A stretch of DNA of 64,000 nucleotides from Bacillus sp. BP-3 (lineage in GTDB: Bacteria; Bacillota; Bacilli; Bacillales; Bacillaceae_G): the NCBI RefSeq assembly GCF_028401955.1, contig NZ_JAQOTJ010000011.1:1-64000 (forward strand), given 5' to 3'. The position numbers and the translations under genes were made by a program. The stretch's first letter is position 1. Each line of letters starts with the position of its first letter. The notes below the pieces were generated by a model. It was not told the origin of the DNA. It searched no databases and saw nothing but the letters and a program-made list of their open reading frames with translations. Positions 8,901 to 17,849 of this stretch are shown here, in pieces.

Positions 8901-9011
8901 CTGATATTGTCAACCATATTTTGGGCATGAAAACAAGTGCAATTTTCATCTTAAAATTGCACTTGTTTAACATAAAAGCTTTTTCAACAACGAAAAAATA
9001 ACTAATTATAA

Positions 9012-9146
9012 TTAACTACGTTTTTGCCTCTTATTTGATGAAGGAACTTTAGCGGAACCTGTTTCGCTCGTAGTCGTTCCTTGACCTTCAACTTGAGAAG
9101 AGCCAAGACCTGCTCTTGAAGGATCCTGTTTAATTTTTCGACCCAT
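9012..9146 (-). CDS. YuzL-family small protein
   Basis: 44 residues, MGRKIKQDPSRAGLGSSQ followed by a Thr/Ser-rich middle and a basic tail ending KRQKRS. The DPSRAG...VEGQG pattern matches the YuzL family of small basic Bacillus proteins, possibly spore-associated. The start has a perfect site (GGAGGTGAGCAAA before ATG). Too short to be picked up by length-based gene finding but well supported by site and family pattern. Confidence 0.75.
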   Translation of the reverse strand: MGRKIKQDPSRAGLGSSQVEGQGTTTSETGSAKVPSSNKRQKRS

Positions 9147-9337
9147 TTTGCTCACCTCCAACGTTACTTTTTGCTTTGAGACGTGAAACTATACAGGGCA
9201 AAGGAAAAGATCCCCCTTTTCTCTTAATAAACCGCTTTTTCATAGTTTCTAACAGGAAAGTCATAAACGTTGGTTGTATATTTAAAGTAAGCTATTTCTT
9301 TATAATTTGAATTCAACTGAAACTGGAGGAATTTTTA

Positions 9338-9856
9338 ATGAAGCATTCTGTCTTACAAACTTATAATTATCACGTTTGGGCTAACAAAAGGCTTTTTGAA
9401 CACTTAAAGACATTACCAGGGGACGTTTGGTCTACAAAAATACAAAGTGTATTCCCTACTATTTCACAAACGTTTATACATATGTATATTGCTGATACAA
9501 TCTGGCTAGGTACTTTATTAGGAAAACCTTTTGATGAGATGAAGACATCTGCCATACAGCTTACAGAAAAAATAAAAGATACAACTCTTCAAGAAATGGA
9601 ACAATTATTTTTTACTTTATCCGAAGATTATCAAGGTTTTTTCGCCCGTGAAGAAAACTTTGAGAAAGTCATTTCACCTGAACATCCTCACTTTGGACGA
9701 TTAGACACGAACGCCTTTGAATTGATTCAACATGTTGTGAATCATGGGACATATCATCGCGGGAATATAACGGCTATGTTAAGACAGCTAGGTTATACAG
9801 GAACTTCGACTGATTATATTTTTTATTTGTATGCAATGAATGGAGAAAATAAATAA
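9338..9856 (+). CDS. DinB-family protein
   Basis: 172-residue four-helix-bundle protein. It shows the family features: YNYHVWANKRLFEHL near the start, FIHMYIADTIWLG with a metal-ligand His near 47, and HVVNHGTYHRGNITAMLRQLG with two His near 137 and 141. DinB/YfiT-type proteins are metal-dependent enzymes, some acting as thiol transferases; the substrate here is unknown. Good site (CTGGAGGAATTTTTA). Stand-alone gene. Confidence 0.9.
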   Translation: MKHSVLQTYNYHVWANKRLFEHLKTLPGDVWSTKIQSVFPTISQTFIHMYIADTIWLGTLLGKPFDEMKTSAIQLTEKIKDTTLQEMEQLFFTLSEDYQGFFAREENFEKVISPEHPHFGRLDTNAFELIQHVVNHGTYHRGNITAMLRQLGYTGTSTDYIFYLYAMNGENK

Positions 9857-9959
9857 TTTTTATTTTTTATAAACAAAAATATATAATAAGCAATTGTAAC
9901 TGAATATCTAAACATTTATATTTATTAGAGGAAGTATGAATTCTAAATACAGACAAAAT

Positions 9960-9995
9960 AAGGAAGATCATCTATTTTGAATGATGATCTTCCTT
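9960..9995. terminator. Bidirectional terminator hairpin
   Basis: AAGGAAGATCATC pairs with GATGATCTTCCTT around a short loop between the convergent dinB-like and MFS genes. Confidence 0.7.
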
Positions 9996-10087
9996 ATTCT
10001 GTTGAAGTAAAATTTTTTAGTACTCTAGTTAAATACAATCTTCCTAAAGAAGTTGTATATCTTCACTGAAAGTATATGTAAATCCTT

Positions 10088-11350
10088 CTAACAAGAACGT
10101 TCTATACTTGGTTGCTTTCCAACAGGTTCAGTCAATTTGTTTGTGTAGTATGCAATTAACCAATATAAGCTCACAATCACACAAAGCAAACCAAATAATA
10201 GCCCGACACATTGAGGACTAATGTAGCTTAGCAAAATACCAGTGAAAAAAGTAGACAGTTGCATAAAAGAGGAATACGTAACAGTATGAAAAGTAAAAAC
10301 CCGCCCTAACATTTCATTAGGTGTATATTTTTGAAGCAGTGTACTATCTATAGGAGAGATTAATCCTCCAGCTGCTCGCATAATAAATAATAAAATTACA
10401 CCTAACCATAATTGGCTCGAAATGATAAAAAATACGAAAAATAACCCTTGAATGAGATAGGCCCATCCAAACACTTTTTTCATTTTGTTTGTATTTGTAC
10501 TATAATATTTAGCAACAATCCAACTCCCAAATAATGTACCTAACCCTTGAGTTGAATAAAGTATCCCAATACCAATATCTTCTGCATGAAAAATTTTAGT
10601 AGCATATATGATGATTAGTACTTGATAGGCCCCTGCTACAATTCCCCAAGACATACCAACAAACACTAAAGCTGATACAATCTTATTTTGTAAAATAAAT
10701 CTAAATCCTTCTACTATACTTTGCATGTAAGTCTTCTGCTGTGATTGAGTGCTGTTTTTTATTAAAGGAATTGCAGTAAATGATACGATTAAAGCACAAA
10801 GAAAAAAGGATAAAGAATCAATTAAAAAAGCAAATTTATAAGAAATCAATGCCGTTAATGCCCCGCCTAATGAAGCACCCAAAATTCCCATCGCTCCATA
10901 AATCACATTAGAAAGAGAATTAGCTATAGCAAGATCATTCTCATGGACTATGGCAGGTATAATTGTTTGCCTTGCTGGGGTGAAAAATATACTTGTTACT
11001 GAGTTCAAAATAGTCAGTATAAACAAAGCTGGTAGATAATTTGAAAAAGGAATCGCCAATATAATTAAGCATCCCCTAAAAAGATCTGTTATTATCATTA
11101 TTTTTTTCTTATTAAAGCGGTCTATAAAGACTCCTACAAAAGGGCTGAACAAAAGCCTCGGCAAGGCTCCTGCTAACAATATCATGCTAACTACTTGAGG
11201 TGAATTAGTAGTTTTATATATGAATCCCATAAGGGCTACAGAGTAAAACCAATCACCCAATGTACTGATAGATAATGCAAAAAATAAATTTCTAAATGGA
11301 ATGTTATTTTTTAATAAATCTTTATATGTTAAAGGAGAATTTTTCGTCAT
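10088..11350 (-). CDS. MFS transporter, macrolide-efflux-like
   Basis: 420 residues with twelve predicted membrane helices. The N-terminal FRNLFFALSISTLGDWFYSVAL, SPFVGVFIDRFNKKKIMI (motif A-like loop 2-3) and FFTPARQTIIPAIV are typical of the MFS_3/MefA-like efflux group. It likely exports a small toxic compound; the substrate cannot be told from sequence. The ATG follows AAGGTGTAAAGA. It lies 50 bases after an SDR gene read in the same direction, so the two may be one transcript. Confidence 0.85.
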   Translation of the reverse strand: MTKNSPLTYKDLLKNNIPFRNLFFALSISTLGDWFYSVALMGFIYKTTNSPQVVSMILLAGALPRLLFSPFVGVFIDRFNKKKIMIITDLFRGCLIILAIPFSNYLPALFILTILNSVTSIFFTPARQTIIPAIVHENDLAIANSLSNVIYGAMGILGASLGGALTALISYKFAFLIDSLSFFLCALIVSFTAIPLIKNSTQSQQKTYMQSIVEGFRFILQNKIVSALVFVGMSWGIVAGAYQVLIIIYATKIFHAEDIGIGILYSTQGLGTLFGSWIVAKYYSTNTNKMKKVFGWAYLIQGLFFVFFIISSQLWLGVILLFIMRAAGGLISPIDSTLLQKYTPNEMLGRVFTFHTVTYSSFMQLSTFFTGILLSYISPQCVGLLFGLLCVIVSLYWLIAYYTNKLTEPVGKQPSIERSC

Positions 11351-11400
11351 TCTTTACACCTTCTTATTCATTAACACCAATCATTATTCAACCAGTGAAT

Positions 11401-12108
11401 TTAGCAAACCCTAGGACAAGTAAGGGATTTTCCATTATCATTTGATGTAATGCTAAGCATATACGGAACAGCAACATGTGACCAAGCCTCGGCAGTTGGA
11501 GAACTCGATACATACTCTGGTGCACATGATTGTAGCATCGAAGTATAAATGCCTCCACCTGGATCTAGTGCAACTACTGCCAGTTCTTTCGGCAATTCTA
11601 GTGCCATTGATTGAGTTAAACCCTCTATAGCAAACTTGGAAGCGCAATATGGTGCAAGTTCTGCCTCACCGAAACGTCCCCAACTTGAACTAATATTGAT
11701 TATGATCCCTCGTTTATTATGAATCATAGCTGGTACAAATGCCCGTATCACATTGACTACACCATTCACATTGATGTTCATAACATTTGCAAATTCTTTC
11801 GAAGAAATAGTCCAAAGCGTTGCATTTTTATTTACAATAGAGGCATTATTAATAAGTAAATCTGGTGCACCGTATCGCTGAAGAATATATTCTCCCCAAG
11901 CTTTAACAGCCTTATCGTCCGAAACATCAATGGATTGAAAATCATGTTTGTTGTCAAATTGTCTCTTGACTTGTTCTATCTTACTTTTGGAACGACCACA
12001 TCCAACAATCAACCAACCTAGTTCATAAAAACGGTCAATTAATGACCGACCTAATCCTTGCGTTATCCCAGTGATTACCACAAGTTTTTTATTATTTTCT
12101 CTATCCAA
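11401..12108 (-). CDS. Short-chain dehydrogenase/reductase
   Basis: NAD(P)-dependent oxidoreductase of about 235 residues. It has the cofactor loop TGITQGLGRS, NNAS, an SSSWGR catalytic Ser region and YCASK with the catalytic Tyr and Lys. Substrate unknown. No good site precedes the first ATGs of the open frame (12168 or 12135); a purine-rich AAGGGAGAGAGAG lies before the TTG at 12108, giving MDRENNKKLVVITG, which fits the usual SDR start, so I choose it with moderate confidence. The C-terminus (NGKSLTCPRVC) is a usual SDR end. Upstream of the MFS gene. Confidence 0.85.
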   Translation of the reverse strand: MDRENNKKLVVITGITQGLGRSLIDRFYELGWLIVGCGRSKSKIEQVKRQFDNKHDFQSIDVSDDKAVKAWGEYILQRYGAPDLLINNASIVNKNATLWTISSKEFANVMNINVNGVVNVIRAFVPAMIHNKRGIIINISSSWGRFGEAELAPYCASKFAIEGLTQSMALELPKELAVVALDPGGGIYTSMLQSCAPEYVSSSPTAEAWSHVAVPYMLSITSNDNGKSLTCPRVC

Positions 12109-12305
12109 TTGTTTTCTCTCTCTCCCTTCCAACATTTTGATTCTTAAATTTATTTTACATTTTTTCAATTAATAATACTTGCTACATATTGACTAGATTT
12201 TTTACAACTTTAGTAGTAGGTTACATATTTTTATAAATATGATAATTCTTTTAAAACTCGACACCTTTAAGATAACCAAAAGAAGGTCTCTCAAAATTCC
12301 CTTTT

Positions 12306-12358
12306 AAAAAAGAACACCCACAAAGAAAATACATTTCTCTGTGGGTGTTCTTTTTTTT
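12306..12358 (-). terminator. Strong terminator of the two-component operon
   Basis: AAAAAAGAACACCCACA pairs with TGTGGGTGTTCTTTTTT. A second palindrome (TTCTTGAAACAAG / CTTGTTTCAAGAA, 12369-12407) lies beside it. Together they fill most of the gap from 12169 to 12525, where no gene is seen. Confidence 0.85.
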
Positions 12359-12525
12359 GTATATTTTTTTCTTGAAACAAGCGGTTTTTTTCCACTTGTT
12401 TCAAGAAGGTATAAGCGATAACTATCAGTTCGAGCTCAGTTTTTCGTTGAATGTGCATACAAATAATTTACTCCCATATGTCACATCCCTTTTTTGCTTA
12501 AAGTTATTAGTTCAAATAACTATTT

Positions 12526-13131
12526 TTAATAATTAGGCTGAATATACCCTAATTTTATTCCCTTCGTTACAGCTTCTAACGAAGAAGTAACATTCAGCTT
12601 ATTAAATAAGTGCTGAATATGATTTGAAACAGTGCGTTCACTTACAAATAAAATAGAAGAAATTTCTTTACGCTTATATCCATCACATAATAATTGTAAA
12701 ATTTGTTTTTCACTATTAGTTAATTCCTCAACATATTCCGTAGACATTGGAAAATAACAAATACCCTTATTAATCTCAATTAAAATCTGCAACAACTTAT
12801 CTGGCATAATGTTTTTATTAATAAAACCACTTACACCGATTTTTTGAGCTTCATACCGATAAACTGGCAAATCATATCCTGTTAATATAACTATTTTCGT
12901 ATCACATTTGCTATCTAAAATATGTTTTGCTACACCTAAACCATCTTCATTACTAATATTACTTAAATTAATATCGATTAATATAATATCTGGCTTACAC
13001 TCATTGATCATTGCGATAACCTTTTCAATACTTTGTAATGAATAAAAATGATCTATTTCAGGATAATCTTCCAAAGCTATCTCCAAACTTTTGGCAAATA
13101 AAGCGTGATCATCTATTAATAAAATATTCAT
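12526..13131 (-). CDS. NarL/FixJ-family response regulator
   Basis: About 201 residues: receiver domain (LIDDH at the start, phospho-acceptor Asp in IILIDINLS near 53, Lys in the loop after SGFINK) and a C-terminal LuxR-type helix-turn-helix (LTNSEKQILQLLCDGYKRKE then ISSILFVSERTVSNHIQHLF). The second ATG (13131) is chosen because the first overlaps the GGGAG site. The gene overlaps the end of the histidine kinase by 23 bases, so they are coupled. Likely target: the adjacent BceAB-like transporter or its own operon. Confidence 0.9.
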   Translation of the reverse strand: MNILLIDDHALFAKSLEIALEDYPEIDHFYSLQSIEKVIAMINECKPDIILIDINLSNISNEDGLGVAKHILDSKCDTKIVILTGYDLPVYRYEAQKIGVSGFINKNIMPDKLLQILIEINKGICYFPMSTEYVEELTNSEKQILQLLCDGYKRKEISSILFVSERTVSNHIQHLFNKLNVTSSLEAVTKGIKLGYIQPNY

Positions 13132-14698
13132 AGGAATCATCTCCCTTCATAGGAATAAGAATAGCAACACATAAACCAGAAGGATTACATTCTGAAATTG
13201 TCATTTTACCGTTTAATAAAAGCAGCTGTTCCTTGATAGAGTTCAATCCTCTATGGTCATTAGAAATCTGCTTTTCATTAACCATTAAGCCTATGCCATT
13301 ATCTTTTACTATGAGTTCTATTTCGTCATTTTCTTGTTTCAAACTCACAATTAGCTTTGAACATCTAGAATGTTTGAATGCATTTGTCACTAATTCTTTT
13401 AAAATTCTGTATATAACAAGTTCATAGGGCTCAACTAAAAATAATTTTTCACTACAATTAAAAGTGATATTAATATTTTCCATTCTATTTTTTTGCTGCA
13501 CCATTTCAAGTAAATTACTATAATTTTCTTTTAAAGTGAGTGTCTTTAATAGTATTGGATAGTACTCTTCCATTTGTACTCGTATAGACAAATTTAAGTG
13601 ATCTAACGTTTTTACAATTATTTCATGAATCTCCTCATTGTTAGATTTATTCATCATATTTTTAACGGCTAAAATATCTTGTAAAATTTCATCATGCAAA
13701 TAATTAGAAAAATCACGTTTTAAATTTTCCTCTTTAGTGATCTGTACGAGGTTTTGAGCATAAAAACTTTCTGATTTAATTTTTTCTCCTCCTGTATCTG
13801 AATTTAATATTGTTTTTTTAATGTCTTTATATAATAAGGTGAAATAAAGTAACACGAACCAAAAAGTCGTATGTATGATGATGAAATAGGCAATCATATT
13901 AAACTTAAACAATAGCCCAAGTAAAATAATACAAACTAGAAAAAAGAAAAGAATCAGTCCTTTTTTACCTTCCTTTAAAAGAAAATACTGTTTTATAAAC
14001 CTATGATTTTTAAAAGCAACTGCATGGATACTAAATAATGGGAAAAGGATCATGATATACCATGCTAGATTACTTAAATATTCAGGGTTGTCTGCAAAAA
14101 ATATGGCGTATCCAATAAAGAAAAAAATCAGAACAGCAAAAGATTTAAGTAAATGATTTTTTTCGCTTTTTAAGATAAACTTGATTCGTCCTCGATGTTT
14201 CAAAAGTAAGAAAACAATACAAATAAAACTTAAAACAAATTGATATAAAAATAAAATGGCGAACATTTTATCGTTTATCAATTTCGCAATCAATGTCAAT
14301 AAACATATAATCTGTAAAATCCAGTCTTTTTCTTTTTTATACATATAAGTAGAATCTTGAAAAAAGAAACAGAGAAAAAACTGTGCTGTCTGATAAAGAA
14401 TCACTACGCTAAGTAGCGTACTTAACGTATAAAAAATTTGTGTTTTACTAAGTGTGAATATAAACTGCCATGAAGTAAGAATTAGCAAATTAGAAAACTT
14501 CCATAGCGTACTATTTTCTTTCATGTTTACAAAGCTAATGTAAGCCCCGTAAATAACCAAAATAGTTATAAGTGACAATGGAAGCAACTTTGCTGTTCCT
14601 AAAATATTATTTTGCGAAAATTCATAGCATAAAAAAATGATCATACACAGTTGGTTAATTAAGATGAGAAGTTGTTTTTGCTCATAATACTTTTTCAT
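13109..14698 (-). CDS. Membrane sensor histidine kinase (HisKA_3 type)
   Basis: 529 residues. The first 290 or so are a string of about eight hydrophobic helices with short loops, a sensor module like that of ComP-type kinases. The cytoplasmic part has the H-box YLHDEILQDILAVKN near 335 and a HATPase domain with ELVTNAFKHS (N-box) and VKDNGIGL (G1). It partners the NarL-type regulator that overlaps its end. With no large extracellular domain the signal is probably membrane-embedded, such as an antibiotic or lipid-bound state. Site GGTAAGGGAGTTT precedes the ATG. Confidence 0.88.
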   Translation of the reverse strand: MKKYYEQKQLLILINQLCMIIFLCYEFSQNNILGTAKLLPLSLITILVIYGAYISFVNMKENSTLWKFSNLLILTSWQFIFTLSKTQIFYTLSTLLSVVILYQTAQFFLCFFFQDSTYMYKKEKDWILQIICLLTLIAKLINDKMFAILFLYQFVLSFICIVFLLLKHRGRIKFILKSEKNHLLKSFAVLIFFFIGYAIFFADNPEYLSNLAWYIMILFPLFSIHAVAFKNHRFIKQYFLLKEGKKGLILFFFLVCIILLGLLFKFNMIAYFIIIHTTFWFVLLYFTLLYKDIKKTILNSDTGGEKIKSESFYAQNLVQITKEENLKRDFSNYLHDEILQDILAVKNMMNKSNNEEIHEIIVKTLDHLNLSIRVQMEEYYPILLKTLTLKENYSNLLEMVQQKNRMENINITFNCSEKLFLVEPYELVIYRILKELVTNAFKHSRCSKLIVSLKQENDEIELIVKDNGIGLMVNEKQISNDHRGLNSIKEQLLLLNGKMTISECNPSGLCVAILIPMKGDDSYEYFINR

Positions 14699-14727
14699 AA
14701 ACTCCCTTACCTTTACTAGCTTAAATC

Positions 14728-14771
14728 CATATAAGGCTAATGCTTATTTACTACTATTAGCCTTATATAGG
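14728..14771 (-). terminator. Hairpin between transporter and kinase genes
   Basis: ATATAAGGCTAAT pairs with ATTAGCCTTATAT just after the permease stop. It lacks a clean T-run on the minus strand, so it may be a partial terminator or a processing site rather than a full stop. Confidence 0.5.
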
Positions 14772-14776
14772 AATTT

Positions 14777-16753
14777 TTACTTTTTATTGTCAAAGATAAT
14801 TTTATAGCATGCTTGCTTTGTTAACAAATAATAAATTATATATACTAAAGTGAAAATAATTACTGCAAAAAAAATAGGAAGTATAAAAGCACTATTTTTT
14901 CCTAATAAGTCGTCCATTAAAGCTGCTTTGTAAGCTATCAATGCAAAAATGCTATGTGCTAATCCTATTACGTATGGAATGCTAAACAATGTAAGAACTT
15001 CTTTACTTACTATTCTCTTTATCTTTTTCTTGTTATACCCCATTCTTTTTAATATGATGAATTCATTTTTGTTTGACATCATGCTCGAAAGATTATGGAA
15101 ATAGAGAATACTCCCCGTTGCTATAAAGAAGATGACTGTAACAAAACTAATAAGCAAGAATGTTGAACTATTCTGCTGAATAATATAATCATTTCTTTGA
15201 TAGCTACTTGTAAAATAAATATTATTTTTAAATAGTGGAGCTACATTCTCATAAACTTGCTTATTCCCCCTCATACCTTCTCCATTAAAGCTCATCATAG
15301 TTGTTTCTTTATGCTCTAAGGTTTTGATTTCTTTATATAGTTGATCTGAAATGACAAGAGTTCCTACACTATTTGCAAACCCAATTGGATTCAGTAATGT
15401 AGTGTCTTTAACTTTAACATCCATTCTATTTGTAGTTCCCAAGTTCAAAGTATATATTTTTCCTTTATCTAGCTTTTCTTTTTCAGGTCTATACTTTACT
15501 AGAATACTTTCATTTTCAGCTAAATTCTCAAAGTCCACATTTTTTCCCTGCATATGTATTAATTCTTTGTAATCCGACTCGGAAATAAGATCAAAACCAT
15601 GCTCTTTCTTTTCACTATATTCTTTAGGTAAATTGTCAGAAGAGGATGTAGCATGAATCATAGTTGTTTCTTTATATTTCATATTTTCTTTACCAACAGT
15701 ATTTTGGACAATTTCCATCGCTTTATTGGCCAATTGTTTATCTTCAACTGGAAACTCAATAGCTGAGGGCATGATACGCTCTATAGCAGCAACAGGATAG
15801 TAAAGAGTTAGTAAAGTAGAACCGAATATAGCCAGAGTTCCTGCCACTAATAAAGTTAAAAAAATTAAAGTTTTTGCCTTCGAACGGATTTTAAACACAA
15901 AGTTTGGAATGATAATTATATTCGCTTCTTTATAAAACCAGCTTTTCTTTTTCTTCAATTTTTGAATAGCATATGGTAAAAAAGAATGAATAAAGAAAAT
16001 GGTCCCTAGTATTACACTTAACATTGTTAACAGTGCAATCGGTGAAAACCCTATTGTTTTCCAAAATGATTTCGTCCCTCTTGTAATATCAATAGCAAAG
16101 AAGTAACCAATTAAAATCAAGACTAACCCAAGGAATGCGAATGCTGTACTGATTCTCACCTTTTTTTCTTCCTTTTTTTCTATACATACCAAAGCCAGTA
16201 AAGAACTTTTCCGAAGAATGATCCAGTTCGATAATAATAAAGCTGTCAAAACAGCAAATATAAAAACAAAAGTGAATAGTACCGCATTTGGATTAATAAG
16301 TGGAACTTCAGAAGTATCAATTTGCAATTTTAGTACTCCAACAATCGCTTCGACAATTCCTTTATGAGCAATAGCACCAAAAGCAATGCCTACAATTAGT
16401 GCACCAAAACAAATTATACTATTTTCAAAAGTTAATAGTTTAAGCATTGTTGATTTTCGATACCCCAAGAGCGAATAAATTCCAAGTTCTTTCATTCTTT
16501 TTTTCATAAAGAAAGTATTGGAGTATGACATATAGAAAAGTACAAACGCCATAACAAAGATTGCTACCGTTCTCGACATGATTTCGACTCTACCATCAGA
16601 CGAAATCTTTTCCATGATCATATCGTTCATGGAAAAAGAAATAAAGGCGAAAAACACCATCAGCACAAAAGCTACTGAAACGAAATAGAACGAATAGAAG
16701 GAAAAATTATTCTTCAAATTCTTTTTTGCTATTGTTAATAATCCCACAGTCAT
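14777..16753 (-). CDS. BceB-like ABC transporter permease (FtsX family)
   Basis: 658 residues with about ten membrane helices: one near 18-40, a group between 55 and 300, and a last set after 530. A large extracellular domain (about 315-530) sits between helices, which is the layout of BceB/VraG permeases that detect and remove peptide antibiotics. FtsX-like segments flank it. It pairs with the ATPase 17 bases upstream. Specificity is not readable. No sequence break seen. Confidence 0.88.
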   Translation of the reverse strand: MTVGLLTIAKKNLKNNFSFYSFYFVSVAFVLMVFFAFISFSMNDMIMEKISSDGRVEIMSRTVAIFVMAFVLFYMSYSNTFFMKKRMKELGIYSLLGYRKSTMLKLLTFENSIICFGALIVGIAFGAIAHKGIVEAIVGVLKLQIDTSEVPLINPNAVLFTFVFIFAVLTALLLSNWIILRKSSLLALVCIEKKEEKKVRISTAFAFLGLVLILIGYFFAIDITRGTKSFWKTIGFSPIALLTMLSVILGTIFFIHSFLPYAIQKLKKKKSWFYKEANIIIIPNFVFKIRSKAKTLIFLTLLVAGTLAIFGSTLLTLYYPVAAIERIMPSAIEFPVEDKQLANKAMEIVQNTVGKENMKYKETTMIHATSSSDNLPKEYSEKKEHGFDLISESDYKELIHMQGKNVDFENLAENESILVKYRPEKEKLDKGKIYTLNLGTTNRMDVKVKDTTLLNPIGFANSVGTLVISDQLYKEIKTLEHKETTMMSFNGEGMRGNKQVYENVAPLFKNNIYFTSSYQRNDYIIQQNSSTFLLISFVTVIFFIATGSILYFHNLSSMMSNKNEFIILKRMGYNKKKIKRIVSKEVLTLFSIPYVIGLAHSIFALIAYKAALMDDLLGKNSAFILPIFFAVIIFTLVYIIYYLLTKQACYKIIFDNKK

Positions 16754-16770
16754 GCCTTCCTTTCATACTC

Positions 16771-17526
16771 TTAGTTATATCGATTTTCATCAATTTTAGT
16801 GATTTCCTTTGCTATCTCTTCAAAAAATTCTTTTCTCCCTTGTCCTTTTCTTCTTAATTCTTTTATGATATTTCCATCTTTAAATATTAAAATTCTACTT
16901 GAAAAACTTGCTGCATAAGCATCATGGGTTACCATTAATATTGTTGTATAAAGTTCTTCATTTACCTCTCTTAATTTTTGGAGTAGCTCTGTTGCAGAGT
17001 TTGAATCTAATGCGCCAGTCGGTTCATCTGCGAATAAAATACTTGGCTGTTTCGCAATCGCTCTTGCTGCTGCAACCCTTTGTTTTTGTCCCCCTGAAAG
17101 TTGACTAGGGTACTTAGATAATTGTTCAAGTATTCCAAACCGCTTTGCTAAACTATATATAGATGATTCAATTTCTTTTGGAGATTTATGTAGCAAAGTA
17201 AGTGGCACGGCAATATTTTCCATTACTGTTAAACTATCGAGTAAGAAATACTCTTGAAAAATAAATCCTAAATGATTCTTCCGAAAATCTGCAGATTTAT
17301 TATCATTGAATTTTTTAATATTGATGCCCTTTATCAAAACATCTCCATCTGTAGGCGTATCAATCGTTGATAGGATGTTTAATAAAGTTGTCTTTCCAGA
17401 TCCAGAGGCTCCCATAATACCAACAAATTCCCCCGACTCAATATCAAAAGATACTTTATTAAGTCCCGGTAATTGATTTTCATTGTAAATCTTTGTCACA
17501 TTTTTCACAGATAATAGTGCATTCAT
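16771..17526 (-). CDS. BceA-like ABC transporter ATP-binding protein
   Basis: 251-residue ATPase with Walker A GASGSGKTT, Q-loop QEYFLLDSL, signature LSGGQKQRVAAARAIAKQPS and Walker B ILFADEPTGALDS. It belongs to the MacB/BceA group and energises the permease encoded next. The ATG at 17526 is preferred (AAAGGAGCAAATATA upstream); an earlier ATG at 17544 would put the site inside the gene. Together the pair resembles peptide-antibiotic detoxification modules, which normally go with OmpR-type regulators rather than the NarL-type one found here. Confidence 0.9.
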   Translation of the reverse strand: MNALLSVKNVTKIYNENQLPGLNKVSFDIESGEFVGIMGASGSGKTTLLNILSTIDTPTDGDVLIKGINIKKFNDNKSADFRKNHLGFIFQEYFLLDSLTVMENIAVPLTLLHKSPKEIESSIYSLAKRFGILEQLSKYPSQLSGGQKQRVAAARAIAKQPSILFADEPTGALDSNSATELLQKLREVNEELYTTILMVTHDAYAASFSSRILIFKDGNIIKELRRKGQGRKEFFEEIAKEITKIDENRYN

Positions 17527-17646
17527 TATATTTGCTCCTTTCAATTTGTTTACATGTTAAGTTTATTCTTCAATATACAAACAAACATGAGTAAAAAACG
17601 CAATCTTCTATTATAAAATGAAAAACTGCAGTTGAATTTTTACTCA

Positions 17647-17700
17647 TAAAAAAGGCTGTCCACAAGCCAGTTACACTGACTTATGAGACAACCCTTTTTC
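17647..17700. repeat. Long imperfect hairpin (terminator-like repeat)
   Basis: AAAAAGGCTGTC..AAGCCAGT pairs with ACTGACTTATGAGACAACCCTTTTT. It lies between the ABC operon start and a pepD remnant and may terminate the fusion-gene region from the right or be a mobile repeat. Confidence 0.55.
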
Positions 17701-17714
17701 CATCTCAAATCTAT

Positions 17715-17845
17715 TTAAATCAACGACTTTGTTTCCCAGTTATTCACAACGGAATGAATGCTTACATGCTTATCTGGTGTGTGAACATGGAACATATCTG
17801 GTCCGAGTGAAATCGCATCTAGTTCTGGAATTTTCTCCATTATCA
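17715..17845 (-). pseudogene. Duplicated C-terminal fragment of pepD
   Basis: The minus strand reads MEKIPELDAISLGPDMFHVH, TPDKHVSIHSVVNNWE, then KSLI and a stop. The intact pepD at 20362-21828 ends MEKIPGLDAISLGPDMFHVH, TPDEHVSIPSVVNNWE, YFIEVLREAKSLV. The copy is about 130 bases, lacks about nine codons before the end, and lies directly after the GNAT-aminotransferase gene in the same orientation as pepD, so the two pepD ends bracket that gene pair. Confidence 0.85.
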
Positions 17846-17849
17846 TGTT

